Source: CAMCXT01 sp046302715 (lineage in GTDB: Bacteria; Bacteroidota; Bacteroidia; M30B66). From it: a DNA stretch of 32,768 nt. The notes under the pieces were generated by a model, which was given only the letters and a program-made list of their open reading frames with translations, was not told the DNA's origin and ran no database searches. Location: contig JBKCHQ010000133.1 of NCBI GenBank assembly GCA_046302715.1, positions 1-32,768 on the forward strand, given 5' to 3'. Numbering within the stretch: the stretch's first letter is position 1; the number at the start of each line of letters is the position of its first letter. Below are positions 15,783 through 24,344 of the stretch, in pieces. A program made the position numbers and the translations under genes.

Positions 15783-18551
15783 ATGCATTTCAAAAAGTTA
15801 TTTCTGATGCCGATTTTGCTTGTAGCACTTTCGGGGTATGCTCAAAAAATATGGACATCGAAAACGTATTCCGACCCCTATCTGGGTGGCCGGGTGCATT
15901 TTCGTCTAAAACCTGAATACTCGGGCGTTTTACCTCAAAGTATTCCAGCATTTGCTGACTTTTTAAACCGCCATCATTTGGATGCACCAATTAAGCGTTT
16001 CCCCAATGCACAAAAACCTCAAAAGACGGTTAACGAATTCGGTCAAAAATATGCTGACATCAGTGATATATTCACTTTACAATTGCCTGATGCTGCTGAC
16101 CCTGAATTATTGGCTAAAATTCTTTTAAAAACCGGTTGCATTCGTTCTGCAGAGCCCCATTTTTTACCGAGCTTGTGTTATGTGCCCAGCGACGATAGTG
16201 TGGGTGTGCAATACGCCCTTCAAAAAATAGCAGCTTTTGCCGCCTGGGATGTTCACCGTGGCGATACGGCAACGGTTGTAGGAATAACCGATACCGGGAT
16301 TGACCCCAACCATCCCGACCTAGTTTCAAACATAGCGCGCAACTGGGCCGACCCTGTTAATGGCGTTGATGACGATAACGACGGCTACATGGATAATTTT
16401 ATTGGATGGGACACCGGCAATAACGACGCTGATCCCACATCTGACGGCACTTTTCACGGCCAACATGTTACCGGACTTTCATCCGCCAGCACCGATAACG
16501 GAATTGGAATTGCCGGAACGGGCTTCGACTGCCGATTTATACACGTAAAAATTGCCAATTCATCAGGCGCACTTTCTGGCGCTTACGAAGGGTTGGTGTA
16601 TGCTGCCGAACATGGATGTAAAATTGTAAACTGCTCCTGGGGCGGATCGCAATACAGCGAATTTAACGATGATATTATTCGTTACGTGAGTGTAAATCTC
16701 GACCGCCTGGTTATTTGTGGTTCGGGCAACAACAACAACGACCTCCCCTTCTATCCTGCTGCGTATGAACTATCATATTCGATTGGCGCCACCACCGCAG
16801 CAGACAGCAAAGCCGATTTCTCCAATTTTGGATATACCCTCGACCTTTTTGCACCGGGCGAATATGTGATTTCAACCTGGGCCAATAACGGTTACCTCGT
16901 GAGCGGCGGAACCTCGATGGCTGCACCAGTAGTGGCCGGTGCTGCCGCATTACTATCGAGTGCATTTCCAACACTAAATTCCAGACAAATTGCCGAAAAA
17001 TTAAAATTAACTGCCGATCCTGTAGATACATTATCCAGCAATCAAAATTGGCAAAATCGCATGGGTGGTGGACGTTTAAATATGTTTAGAGCACTCACCG
17101 AATCGGGTGTACCGGCACCATGCTTTCACGAAACCCAAATTACCGATAATGCGGCCAATCAACTCCTTCCCGGCGATACCCTTATATTGTCAGGGGTAAT
17201 TACCAATTATCTTTTCCCGGCAAATATTGTAAATGTGGAGATTTCATGTGCCGATGGATATCTGAATCCGATTACCAGCCAACTTTCGCTGGGAGCCATG
17301 GGATCATTAAGTAGTTATAATGTAAACGAAGGTGTACTCAAATTTTTAATCGCGGAGAATTGCCCAGTAAACCAGCAGTCGGTAATACGTCTCCGATTTA
17401 ATTCAGACGGATACATCCGCGATCAATACATTGGCATAAATCTCCATGCCGATTTTGTGAATGTTGCCGTTAACGATGTTCAAACTTCAGTTGGATCATA
17501 CGGATTATCGGGCATTTCGGGCAACGGTTACATCCGTGGCCTTGGCTTTAAATACCGTGGCAATAGCGATTTACTCTACGAATGCGGGCTCATGGTAGCA
17601 CTCAATGATAATTCTGTAGCCGACGTAGTTCGTGGCGTAGGCACCGTTGATCAGGAGTTCAGCACGATTGAGCGCATTCAGCCTATTCCCCCTTTTGAAG
17701 GAAGCACACGACAGTATGCCGGTAAATTTGGCAGCACATTGTCGGAAATACCCGTTGAGATTTCACAGCGAGTTTTAGCCGACAGTAGCGCACCCAATCG
17801 TAAATTCGTAATCCTTGAATATACCTTTGAAAATATAGGCACTCAAACACTGTCTAATTTAAGTGCTGGCCTGTTTGCCGACTGGGATTTGATTAATGCG
17901 GGCATGAACGGCTTTTCGCATGAAGCATCGGAGCATGCCGGTTATATTCACACATTGCCTATTGATTCGTTATACTGCGGGATTCGTGTTTTGAATGTGC
18001 CTGAAAGTTATTTTCAGGCCATCGACAATGTTCCGGGAGGCAGCGGAGGCTTAAACCTGTACGATGGCTATTCGAGTTCCGAAAAAAATTTTTCGCTACG
18101 TAATAACCGTTTATTCACCGGAGCAGGTGACGCAGGCACGGATGTAATTATGACCGCAGCAGGGCCTGCTTTTTCACTTGAACCGGGCACGCAAAAAACC
18201 ATCGCATTTGCTTTACTTGCAGGCGATGATATTGATGATATTAACGTACAGGCCTTCAATGCCGAAACTTTTTATCAGGAAGAGGGCATTCCACTGCATC
18301 AAAATACAATGTCTGATTTTGGAATCCACATTTATCCCAACCCTGCTTCTAATCAGCTATTTTTTAAGAATAAGAGTATTGACGATACATTTTATCAGAT
18401 TGTATCGGTAAATGGAATCGTTATGGAAAATGGAAGGTTCTCCGTGCAGCAAAACATTGATCTAACCAGGTATCCAAATGGTATTTATGCAGTACAGTTT
18501 ATCGGAAAAGAAGGGGGCGCCACCAAATTATTCGTGGTAAACCATCCCTAG
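15783..18551 (+). CDS. Secreted subtilisin-like serine protease (S8) with T9SS sorting domain
   Basis: The protein has 922 residues from the ATG at 15783, which precedes a good signal peptide (MHFKKLFLMPILLVALSGYAQ); an in-frame ATG at 15720 would add 21 residues with no signal character. Order: signal (1-21), propeptide-like segment (about 22-140), S8 catalytic domain (about 150-440) with Asp170 (GITDTGIDPNHPD), His225 (HGQHVTG) and Ser378 (GGTSMAAP), oxyanion-site Asn in GSGNNN near 316; then about 400 residues of beta-rich domains with an acidic, Gly-rich character, and a T9SS type-A tail (about 840-922, IHIYPNPASNQLFF, ending GIYAVQFIGKEGG and a hydrophobic strand). It would digest extracellular protein at or away from the surface. 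The gene is divergent from the XRE-S24 regulator across about 126 bp, so co-regulation is possible. Confidence 0.93.
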   Translation: MHFKKLFLMPILLVALSGYAQKIWTSKTYSDPYLGGRVHFRLKPEYSGVLPQSIPAFADFLNRHHLDAPIKRFPNAQKPQKTVNEFGQKYADISDIFTLQLPDAADPELLAKILLKTGCIRSAEPHFLPSLCYVPSDDSVGVQYALQKIAAFAAWDVHRGDTATVVGITDTGIDPNHPDLVSNIARNWADPVNGVDDDNDGYMDNFIGWDTGNNDADPTSDGTFHGQHVTGLSSASTDNGIGIAGTGFDCRFIHVKIANSSGALSGAYEGLVYAAEHGCKIVNCSWGGSQYSEFNDDIIRYVSVNLDRLVICGSGNNNNDLPFYPAAYELSYSIGATTAADSKADFSNFGYTLDLFAPGEYVISTWANNGYLVSGGTSMAAPVVAGAAALLSSAFPTLNSRQIAEKLKLTADPVDTLSSNQNWQNRMGGGRLNMFRALTESGVPAPCFHETQITDNAANQLLPGDTLILSGVITNYLFPANIVNVEISCADGYLNPITSQLSLGAMGSLSSYNVNEGVLKFLIAENCPVNQQSVIRLRFNSDGYIRDQYIGINLHADFVNVAVNDVQTSVGSYGLSGISGNGYIRGLGFKYRGNSDLLYECGLMVALNDNSVADVVRGVGTVDQEFSTIERIQPIPPFEGSTRQYAGKFGSTLSEIPVEISQRVLADSSAPNRKFVILEYTFENIGTQTLSNLSAGLFADWDLINAGMNGFSHEASEHAGYIHTLPIDSLYCGIRVLNVPESYFQAIDNVPGGSGGLNLYDGYSSSEKNFSLRNNRLFTGAGDAGTDVIMTAAGPAFSLEPGTQKTIAFALLAGDDIDDINVQAFNAETFYQEEGIPLHQNTMSDFGIHIYPNPASNQLFFKNKSIDDTFYQIVSVNGIVMENGRFSVQQNIDLTRYPNGIYAVQFIGKEGGATKLFVVNHP

Positions 18552-18556
18552 AAAAC

Positions 18557-18587
18557 TTGGTTCTCTTGCGAATATTAAATAGGTTTG
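18557..18587 (+). promoter_or_regulatory. Promoter of the DUF5606 gene
   Basis: TTG (18557-18559), a 20-nt spacer and TAGGTTTG (18580-18587) match the Bacteroidota -33/-7 consensus and spacing. The ATG at 18606 follows 18 nt later, giving a leader of about 12 nt. Confidence 0.6.
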
Positions 18588-18605
18588 TATCCTCAAAAAG
18601 AAGCT

Positions 18606-19157
18606 ATGAATTTAAAAGGAATCATTTCTGTTTCCGGAATGTCGGGCCTGTACAAGATTTTGGCCCAAACAAAAAACGGATTAATTGCCGAATCGTTGGT
18701 TGACGGCAAACGTCAGCCCATTTATTCAAACGACAAAGTGTCTTCGCTTGAAGATATTAGCATTTACGGAAACAATGAGGACATTCCCTTAAAAGAAGTA
18801 TTCAAATCCATTAAAGAGAAGCTTAACGGATCCGATGCTCCAGATGGTAAAACTGATCCCAAAGAAATGAGGTCGGTATTTGCATCCTGCGTTCCTCATT
18901 TTGCGGATGATCGCGTATATACTTCCGATATTAAAAAAGTGTTTTCGTGGTACACCTTGCTAAACAATAAAGGAATACTTGATCTTGCCGAGGAACCTGA
19001 AGACAGCGAAAAAGCGGCAGGCGAAGAAAAGCCCAAAGAAAAAGCGGCAGTAAAGAAATCGCCTGCCAAACAAAAGGATACGGCAAAAGGTAGTGCCCCA
19101 AAAGCATCTACTAAAGGCATGGCAAAAACCCAAACTGTGCGTAAAACCGGTGCCTGA
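18606..19157 (+). CDS. DUF5606 domain protein with basic histone-like tail
   Basis: The 183-residue product starts at MNLKGIISVSGMSGLYKIL; an in-frame ATG 21 nt upstream (18585) lies within the promoter and is less likely. Residues 1-128 match the conserved Bacteroidota DUF5606 protein: GLIAESLVDGKRQPIY, EDISIYGNNEDIPL, then a helical part with MRSVFASCVPHFADDRVYTSDIKKVFSWY. Function of this family is unknown. The C-terminal tail (about 130-183) is Lys/Ala/Pro-rich with repeated K-A, P-K and A-K steps (KAAVKKSPAKQKD, KGSAPKASTKGMAK), like histone H1-type or nucleoid-associated tails, which suggests nucleic-acid binding; that is inference. No signal peptide, so cytoplasmic. The M3 peptidase frame overlaps the end. 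Confidence 0.88.
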   Translation: MNLKGIISVSGMSGLYKILAQTKNGLIAESLVDGKRQPIYSNDKVSSLEDISIYGNNEDIPLKEVFKSIKEKLNGSDAPDGKTDPKEMRSVFASCVPHFADDRVYTSDIKKVFSWYTLLNNKGILDLAEEPEDSEKAAGEEKPKEKAAVKKSPAKQKDTAKGSAPKASTKGMAKTQTVRKTGA

Positions 19158-20844
19158 TTCTGCAGTACATATTTCCGAAACAGCTATCCAATCGTGGGCA
19201 GAGGTTGAGCCTGTTCTTATTGAATTGCTTAATCGGCCCCTCGACTCTAAAGCGGCGCTTGAAGCCTGGCTTAAAGACCGCAGCAATATTGAAGAACGCC
19301 TTCAGGAAGATATGGGCTGGCGTTACATTCGGCATACCTGCGATACCGAGGACAAGACGAAACTCGAAGCTCTCGAATTTTTTATTCAAGAAATCGAACC
19401 GCATCTGGCCGGTTACAGCGATAAATTAAACCGTAAGCTACTCAACTCTCCATTTACAAACGAACTAACTTCAACAGGATATTCGGTTTATTTACGTTCG
19501 GTTAAAAAAGAAGTAGAAATTTTTAGAGAGGAAAACATTCCGCTGCTCACTGAAATTCAAACGTTGAGCAATACCTACGGTCAAATAAGTGGTGCGATGA
19601 CCGTTGACATTGACGGAGTTGAAAAAACTTTGCAGCAGGCCGTTGTTGAATTAAAATCGACTAATCGTGACCGACGTAAAACAGTTTTTGAAAAAATCAA
19701 TCGTCGCAGGCTCCTCGCAGTAAATGAGTTGAACGAACTTTTTGATCAGCTTTTTCGGCTTCGGCATCAAACGGCAGTAAATGCCGGATATGCCAATTTT
19801 AGAGATTATATGTTTGATTCGCTGGGACGATTTGATTATACACCCGAACAGTGTTTTGACTTTCATAACAGTATCGAAGAGCATATTGTACCGCTCATTG
19901 ACGATTTTAATCTAAAACGAAAACAATCGCTCGGATATGATGTATTGAAGCCCTGGGATATGGACGTAGATTCCGAGCAAAAATCGCCTTTACATCCTTA
20001 CGAAAATGCGACTGAACTTATTGAAAAGACCATTGCGCTATTCGAAGAAATAAAGCCTGAATTTGGAAAGGTAATTCGGCTCATGAAGGATCGTGGCCAT
20101 CTCGATCTCGATTCGAGAATCGGTAAAGCTCCCGGTGGGTACAATTATCCATTGCACCAATCATCACTTCCCTTTATCTTCATGAATTCGGCAGGAACCC
20201 TGCGCGACATGGTGACCATGATGCACGAAGGTGGTCATGCCGTTCACTCTTGGTTGAGTCGTAACCTCGAATTGGGAGCATTTAAATCAACACCTTCCGA
20301 AATAGCTGAAGTTGCCTCCATGGCTATGGAGTTAATTTCGATGGAGCATTGGGAACATTTTTTCGCGGATGCTGAAGAGTTAAAGCGGGCACGTAAGTAC
20401 CAGCTTGAGAAAATATTGTCCATACTTCCGTGGATAGCTATCGTAGATGCTTTTCAAAACTGGCTTTACACTCATCCGCAACACAGTGCCGAAGAACGTA
20501 AATCGCATTGGCTCCATCTACTGCAACGGTACGAGGGCAAGGTAGTGGATCGAAGCGATTTTGCAGAATTTCAGGAACACAGCTGGCATAAACAATTGCA
20601 TATTTTTGAAGTGCCTTTCTATTATGTAGAATACGGCATTGCTCAATTGGCCTCGATTGCCATCTGGAAAAACTATAAAGAAAATCCTGCACAAACCCTT
20701 AGCGCTTACATCAAGGCTCTCGAAGCCGGATACACCCTAACACTGCCCGAATTGTATGAGCTTGCAGGCATAAAATTCGACTTTTCGGGAGCGTATATTA
20801 ACGAAATTGCCGCTTTTGTTCGAGCAGAATACGCTAAGCTTTAA
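19093..20844 (+). CDS. M3-family oligoendopeptidase (PepF/thimet-like zinc peptidase)
   Basis: Up to 583 residues. It carries the M3 zinc site HEGGH (378-382) within MHEGGHAVHSWLS, third ligand Glu406 in the PSEIAEVASMAMEL motif, and the downstream Tyr/His-containing YYVEYGIAQL segment used in substrate binding. The N-terminal part is helical, as in oligoendopeptidase F. No signal peptide, so it acts on short peptides in the cytoplasm. The start is uncertain: ATG at 19093 overlaps the DUF5606 gene by 65 nt, while the in-frame GTG at 19150 overlaps by 8 nt and starts just before the conserved region (SAVHISETAIQSW). Either way, translational coupling with DUF5606 is likely. It is convergent with the helix-hairpin-helix gene, with only 2 bases between stops. 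Confidence 0.92.
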   Translation: MPQKHLLKAWQKPKLCVKPVPDSAVHISETAIQSWAEVEPVLIELLNRPLDSKAALEAWLKDRSNIEERLQEDMGWRYIRHTCDTEDKTKLEALEFFIQEIEPHLAGYSDKLNRKLLNSPFTNELTSTGYSVYLRSVKKEVEIFREENIPLLTEIQTLSNTYGQISGAMTVDIDGVEKTLQQAVVELKSTNRDRRKTVFEKINRRRLLAVNELNELFDQLFRLRHQTAVNAGYANFRDYMFDSLGRFDYTPEQCFDFHNSIEEHIVPLIDDFNLKRKQSLGYDVLKPWDMDVDSEQKSPLHPYENATELIEKTIALFEEIKPEFGKVIRLMKDRGHLDLDSRIGKAPGGYNYPLHQSSLPFIFMNSAGTLRDMVTMMHEGGHAVHSWLSRNLELGAFKSTPSEIAEVASMAMELISMEHWEHFFADAEELKRARKYQLEKILSILPWIAIVDAFQNWLYTHPQHSAEERKSHWLHLLQRYEGKVVDRSDFAEFQEHSWHKQLHIFEVPFYYVEYGIAQLASIAIWKNYKENPAQTLSAYIKALEAGYTLTLPELYELAGIKFDFSGAYINEIAAFVRAEYAKL

Positions 20845-20846
20845 GC

Positions 20847-22943
20847 TTAAAATTTAAACCGCAGCTGCACCCTAAAATCGGAGCGCACAGGCCCCTGCAC
20901 AGCGGTTAGCCCTGAGCCTGAACTTATTGAATTAGTATAGAAGAAGCGGGCGTATCGAAACCAGATATCTAATCGTTTGCCCAAGCTGTACTCCATGTTT
21001 ATATAGGCTCTGGAGCCTATTCCCGAATATGCAGGAATAGAAAAGGAATAGAGCATATCATTTTCGTAGGCATAAATTCTAGAGTTATAACTGTCTGTTT
21101 TAAACAATGCATACCGAAGCGAAAAACTTAAAGGAAAAGACATGGGCTTGCAAATTACATCCTGCAAAACCACATATCCGTTTTCGAGCTTACCGCTAAT
21201 GGAATAAAAACGCACCCACTCGATGCGGTTACGTAACTTTACTGCGGGCGAAACTTTATACACGATATCGTATCTGAAATTTTGCTGACGCTGCTGCAAG
21301 GGAAAATCAATAATCTCGTCTAAATCTGCAGTAGTATTGCGTGCCCTGATGCGCTCTCTGAAACGAAAATACATATCGAGCGTTTTTGACGGTGTGTAAT
21401 TAATCTGCGCCAATCCATCATATCCGTTTGATGGAGCATCCACTAAATACCTTAGCCACGGATACCGCCATTGATCGAAATAGGCAGAGATGTTCACCCC
21501 TTTTGCCGGTTTGAAATTCAGTCCTAAAAAAGTTCCATATTCATTAATAGACCGAGAACCTTCAGCAATAGTAGCGGAATAAATTACCTGATAATCACGT
21601 GCAAACCTGCGATGTAATACAGAGATTGAAAGTCGTGGATCGAGGCTGACAATTGAACCAACAGTAGCAGCCAATCCGCCATTTAAACTGCGTGCCGCTT
21701 CGCCAAAAACATTAAAATTTCGATACACCCAGTTAAAGTCGGCACCAAGGTTAGAATTGTGGCGTCCATTAAAATCGAATTGATTGTACAAGGTGGGAGC
21801 CTTTACTAAATCGGCACTGTAACGATAATCTACATATGTCAAGCCCCAATTAAAATTGCGCTTTTTATAGGCCACATGTCCGCCAATTACCCTTTCAGTA
21901 ATACCCCCTTTATCTTCCAATTCATTTGGGGTGCGGTGCAATCCGCTGAGATTAAAGCCCGAAAAAGCTTGAATATCCTGACTTACCGAATCTACCTGAG
22001 TGGCATTAGCATTTAACTTTTTAAACGATGCAAAAGCAGTAAGTTCAAAATCCTTTATTTGCCATGTAGTTCCGAGGCCTCGTAAAAAAAGATTTTCATT
22101 AATCGAGGTGTAGGGTCTTAAACCCAAGGCCGATCGTTTGATGTTCATCGCATCAGCGGTTTTTCCAAAGCCAAGACCTGTCCAACAAGTTAGGCCTTGC
22201 CCGAACTGAGCTTGATAATCGCCAATATTTAACGCTTTTAACTTCCCGATGTTACGTAACGAAAAATGGGCCGAATAAAAATCGAAGCCTTGCTTTTGAC
22301 TTCCTTTAAAAAATTCTTCGCCAGCATCTTTTTCGGCAGTAATACCTGCCGAAATGTACGAGCCGTAACGAAACCGATACCGTGTAAAGATGCGTTGCGG
22401 ACTTCCTAAAAATCGCGCATTGGGATTTTCTGCCAACTCTGCCGAATCAACGGGGCTAAAACCTTGTTGTTGTTCGACATTTTGAGCAACACGCATGGTG
22501 ATTTCCTGATTGGCGTACTTTAAAATTTCGCGAATGCTAATATTAAGCCGGTTTAAGTCGCGATTTACCTTCACAAACGGCAATAGCTGATAGATTAGCG
22601 GTAGATCAAAACCTTCAACCGCCTGTAATTCATAAATCGATAAAAGCTTTCCATATTTTTCGCGATGGCTTATTAAAGAAGCAATCTGAAAATCGCTGAG
22701 CATAAACAATTGCTGGAGCTCCTCCTGCGTAGCATTGTTCAATTCTAGTGGATGCTCTTTATAAAAGTTTAACGACTCAAACACCGTAGTGTAGTCAATA
22801 TCTTCGGAAGCATTCTCGGTAAGCGTTTCAATTTTCCGTTCTATGAAATTATCGGTATTGGGATCGGTAATTACCTGCTGAGCAGCGGCATAAAAACCAA
22901 ACAATAAAGCACAGATAATGAGTTGAAATTGCTTATCGCCCAT
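20847..22943 (-). CDS. Outer-membrane beta-barrel protein with N-terminal helix-hairpin-helix domains
   Basis: A 698-residue protein with a signal peptide (FQLIICALLFGFYAAAQ). Residues about 50-135 are ComEA-like helix-hairpin-helix: PLELNNATQEELQQLFMLSDFQIASLISHREKYG and then LLSIYELQAVEGFDLPLIYQLLPFVKVN. About 540 residues of alternating amphipathic strands follow (ITMRVAQNVEQQ, FTRYRFRYGSYISAGI and so on), ending in FRVQLRFKF, a barrel end signature with a terminal aromatic residue. The helix-hairpin-helix would face the periplasm. This combination is widespread in Bacteroidota and has no settled function. Helix-hairpin-helix binds DNA in ComEA, so a part in DNA handling at the outer membrane is a fair but unproven hypothesis. 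The gene overlaps the PorV-like gene by 11 nt, which implies joint translation. Confidence 0.85.
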   Translation of the reverse strand: MGDKQFQLIICALLFGFYAAAQQVITDPNTDNFIERKIETLTENASEDIDYTTVFESLNFYKEHPLELNNATQEELQQLFMLSDFQIASLISHREKYGKLLSIYELQAVEGFDLPLIYQLLPFVKVNRDLNRLNISIREILKYANQEITMRVAQNVEQQQGFSPVDSAELAENPNARFLGSPQRIFTRYRFRYGSYISAGITAEKDAGEEFFKGSQKQGFDFYSAHFSLRNIGKLKALNIGDYQAQFGQGLTCWTGLGFGKTADAMNIKRSALGLRPYTSINENLFLRGLGTTWQIKDFELTAFASFKKLNANATQVDSVSQDIQAFSGFNLSGLHRTPNELEDKGGITERVIGGHVAYKKRNFNWGLTYVDYRYSADLVKAPTLYNQFDFNGRHNSNLGADFNWVYRNFNVFGEAARSLNGGLAATVGSIVSLDPRLSISVLHRRFARDYQVIYSATIAEGSRSINEYGTFLGLNFKPAKGVNISAYFDQWRYPWLRYLVDAPSNGYDGLAQINYTPSKTLDMYFRFRERIRARNTTADLDEIIDFPLQQRQQNFRYDIVYKVSPAVKLRNRIEWVRFYSISGKLENGYVVLQDVICKPMSFPLSFSLRYALFKTDSYNSRIYAYENDMLYSFSIPAYSGIGSRAYINMEYSLGKRLDIWFRYARFFYTNSISSGSGLTAVQGPVRSDFRVQLRFKF

Positions 22944-23769
22944 TTGAAGACACGGGATTGAAAGTCAAACCCATTTTAGGAGTAAAGCCCAAAACTGGAT
23001 GAAAACTGCCGGCAAAATCAAGTTGAAGTTTCTTCATCAAAACCGAAAATCCAAAATGACCTTCACGGGGGTTGCTGCTTAATCCGGCCCGAAGCAATAA
23101 TGCGGGTACAGGAGCATATTCAATGCCTGTTTTTAAAGAGGGATTGGCATACAACGCACCTTCCACTTCGGCCACCATCATTACCTGTTTTGAAAAACGA
23201 TATTGACCACCAAAGCGAATTAAGGCCGGAACACGTTCGTTATCATATTCGGCCAGTTTAGCCTGACCGGGATTGTAAACATGAGCACCCAAAGTGAGCC
23301 GCGATCCAAACGTGTACATTGCTCCTACCTCGGCCGTGAAGGTGGATTGTTGCCCATAAACATCAGCAAAAGCTATGCGCTGGTAATTGAGCTGCATGCC
23401 AATGCTTAGATTTTCGCCAAATTTTCGACCGTAAGCCAATCCCAGTCTAGCATCTTGATACGCCTTATACCCGAACGAACGAAAACTGAGGCCGAGCGCT
23501 CCTTTACCCAAAGGCATGGCCAAAGTGGCAGCATTTAAGCCCATTTCAGGCATTAGAAATCTGCTTTCATAATAAACGCCCGCGGTAAAACGATTTATAT
23601 ATCCCAATCCGGCCTGATTGTGATGCAAGCACCAAACATCGTTTAAGGTAATTGAGGCATGCCCCAAACCTGCCGATCGAGCCCCTACGGGCAAAGGATC
23701 CTGTCCCGCTGAAGCTGGTTTAAAGAGAACCAAGACCAGCACTGTAAATAAAATCGTATGTAGCTTCAT
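22933..23769 (-). CDS. PorV/PorQ-like outer-membrane protein (FadL-type barrel)
   Basis: A 278-residue protein with a signal peptide (MKLHTILFTVLVLVLFKPASAG). The start of the mature part, PVGARSAGLGHASITLNDVWCLHHNQAGLGY, is the hallmark of PorV/PorQ-like and FadL-related barrels (GARSxGMGxA...N.AGL). The remainder has beta strands with aromatic girdles (FTAGVYYESRFLMPEMG, LSIGMQLNYQRIAFADVYG). It is shorter than PorV proper and lacks other T9SS genes nearby, so direct T9SS involvement is not shown. The 11-nt overlap with the helix-hairpin-helix barrel gene suggests the two proteins work together. It follows purE by 59 nt on the same strand and may be read from the pur promoter or its own. 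Confidence 0.8.
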   Translation of the reverse strand: MKLHTILFTVLVLVLFKPASAGQDPLPVGARSAGLGHASITLNDVWCLHHNQAGLGYINRFTAGVYYESRFLMPEMGLNAATLAMPLGKGALGLSFRSFGYKAYQDARLGLAYGRKFGENLSIGMQLNYQRIAFADVYGQQSTFTAEVGAMYTFGSRLTLGAHVYNPGQAKLAEYDNERVPALIRFGGQYRFSKQVMMVAEVEGALYANPSLKTGIEYAPVPALLLRAGLSSNPREGHFGFSVLMKKLQLDFAGSFHPVLGFTPKMGLTFNPVSSNGR

Positions 23770-23828
23770 GCCGGCTATAAGATAAAACGATATTTAGAAT
23801 TGATGAAGCGAATATCCGCTCATAGAAA

Positions 23829-24344
23829 TTATTTAACTAAAAATTTATGCCCCATGCCTGTGGATAAGTCGAGCGTTGCCATTACTTTTTCATTTAGCTG
23901 ATTGCGGTATTCCTCCAACTTTGCAGCAATCGCAGCATTGTTGCATCCCAATATTCGCACCGCAAGCAAGCCCGCATTTGCAGATGCATTCAACGCAACG
24001 GTGGCAACGGGAATACCAGCAGGCATCTGTACGATAGACAAAAGTGAATCCCAACCGTCTATTGAATTGCTGCTTTTTACCGGCACCCCAATAACAGGCA
24101 ATGTAGTTAATGACGCCACCATACCGGGTAAATGTGCGGCACCACCAGCGCCGGCAATAATTACTTCTATCCCACGACTGCGCGCATTTTTTGCATAATC
24201 CATCATACGCTCAGGCGTACGATGTGCCGAAACTACGGTAAGCTCAAACGGAACTTCAAAATGCTCGCAAATGTCGGCTGCAGCTTGCATGACATTTAAG
24301 TCGCTCTTACTGCCCATAATTATGGCTATACGTGGTTTATTCAT
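23829..24344 (-). CDS. purE: N5-carboxyaminoimidazole ribonucleotide mutase
   Basis: A 171-residue class I PurE that converts N5-CAIR to CAIR in de novo purine synthesis. Motifs are intact: GSKSD (11-15), SAHRTPER (39-46), AGAGGAAHLPGM (64-75) with the catalytic His71, and QMPAGIPVATVAL later on. Cytoplasmic; the family forms octamers. The gene overlaps purK by 8 nt, the usual arrangement for this two-step substitute for the vertebrate one-step carboxylase. Confidence 0.97.
   Translation of the reverse strand: MNKPRIAIIMGSKSDLNVMQAAADICEHFEVPFELTVVSAHRTPERMMDYAKNARSRGIEVIIAGAGGAAHLPGMVASLTTLPVIGVPVKSSNSIDGWDSLLSIVQMPAGIPVATVALNASANAGLLAVRILGCNNAAIAAKLEEYRNQLNEKVMATLDLSTGMGHKFLVK

Noticed and set aside
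20840..20851. Perfect palindrome TTTAAGCTTAAA at the convergent ends of the M3 and helix-hairpin-helix genes
   Set aside because: It arises where the two TAA stop codons face each other; it is too short for a terminator and has no other support as a site.
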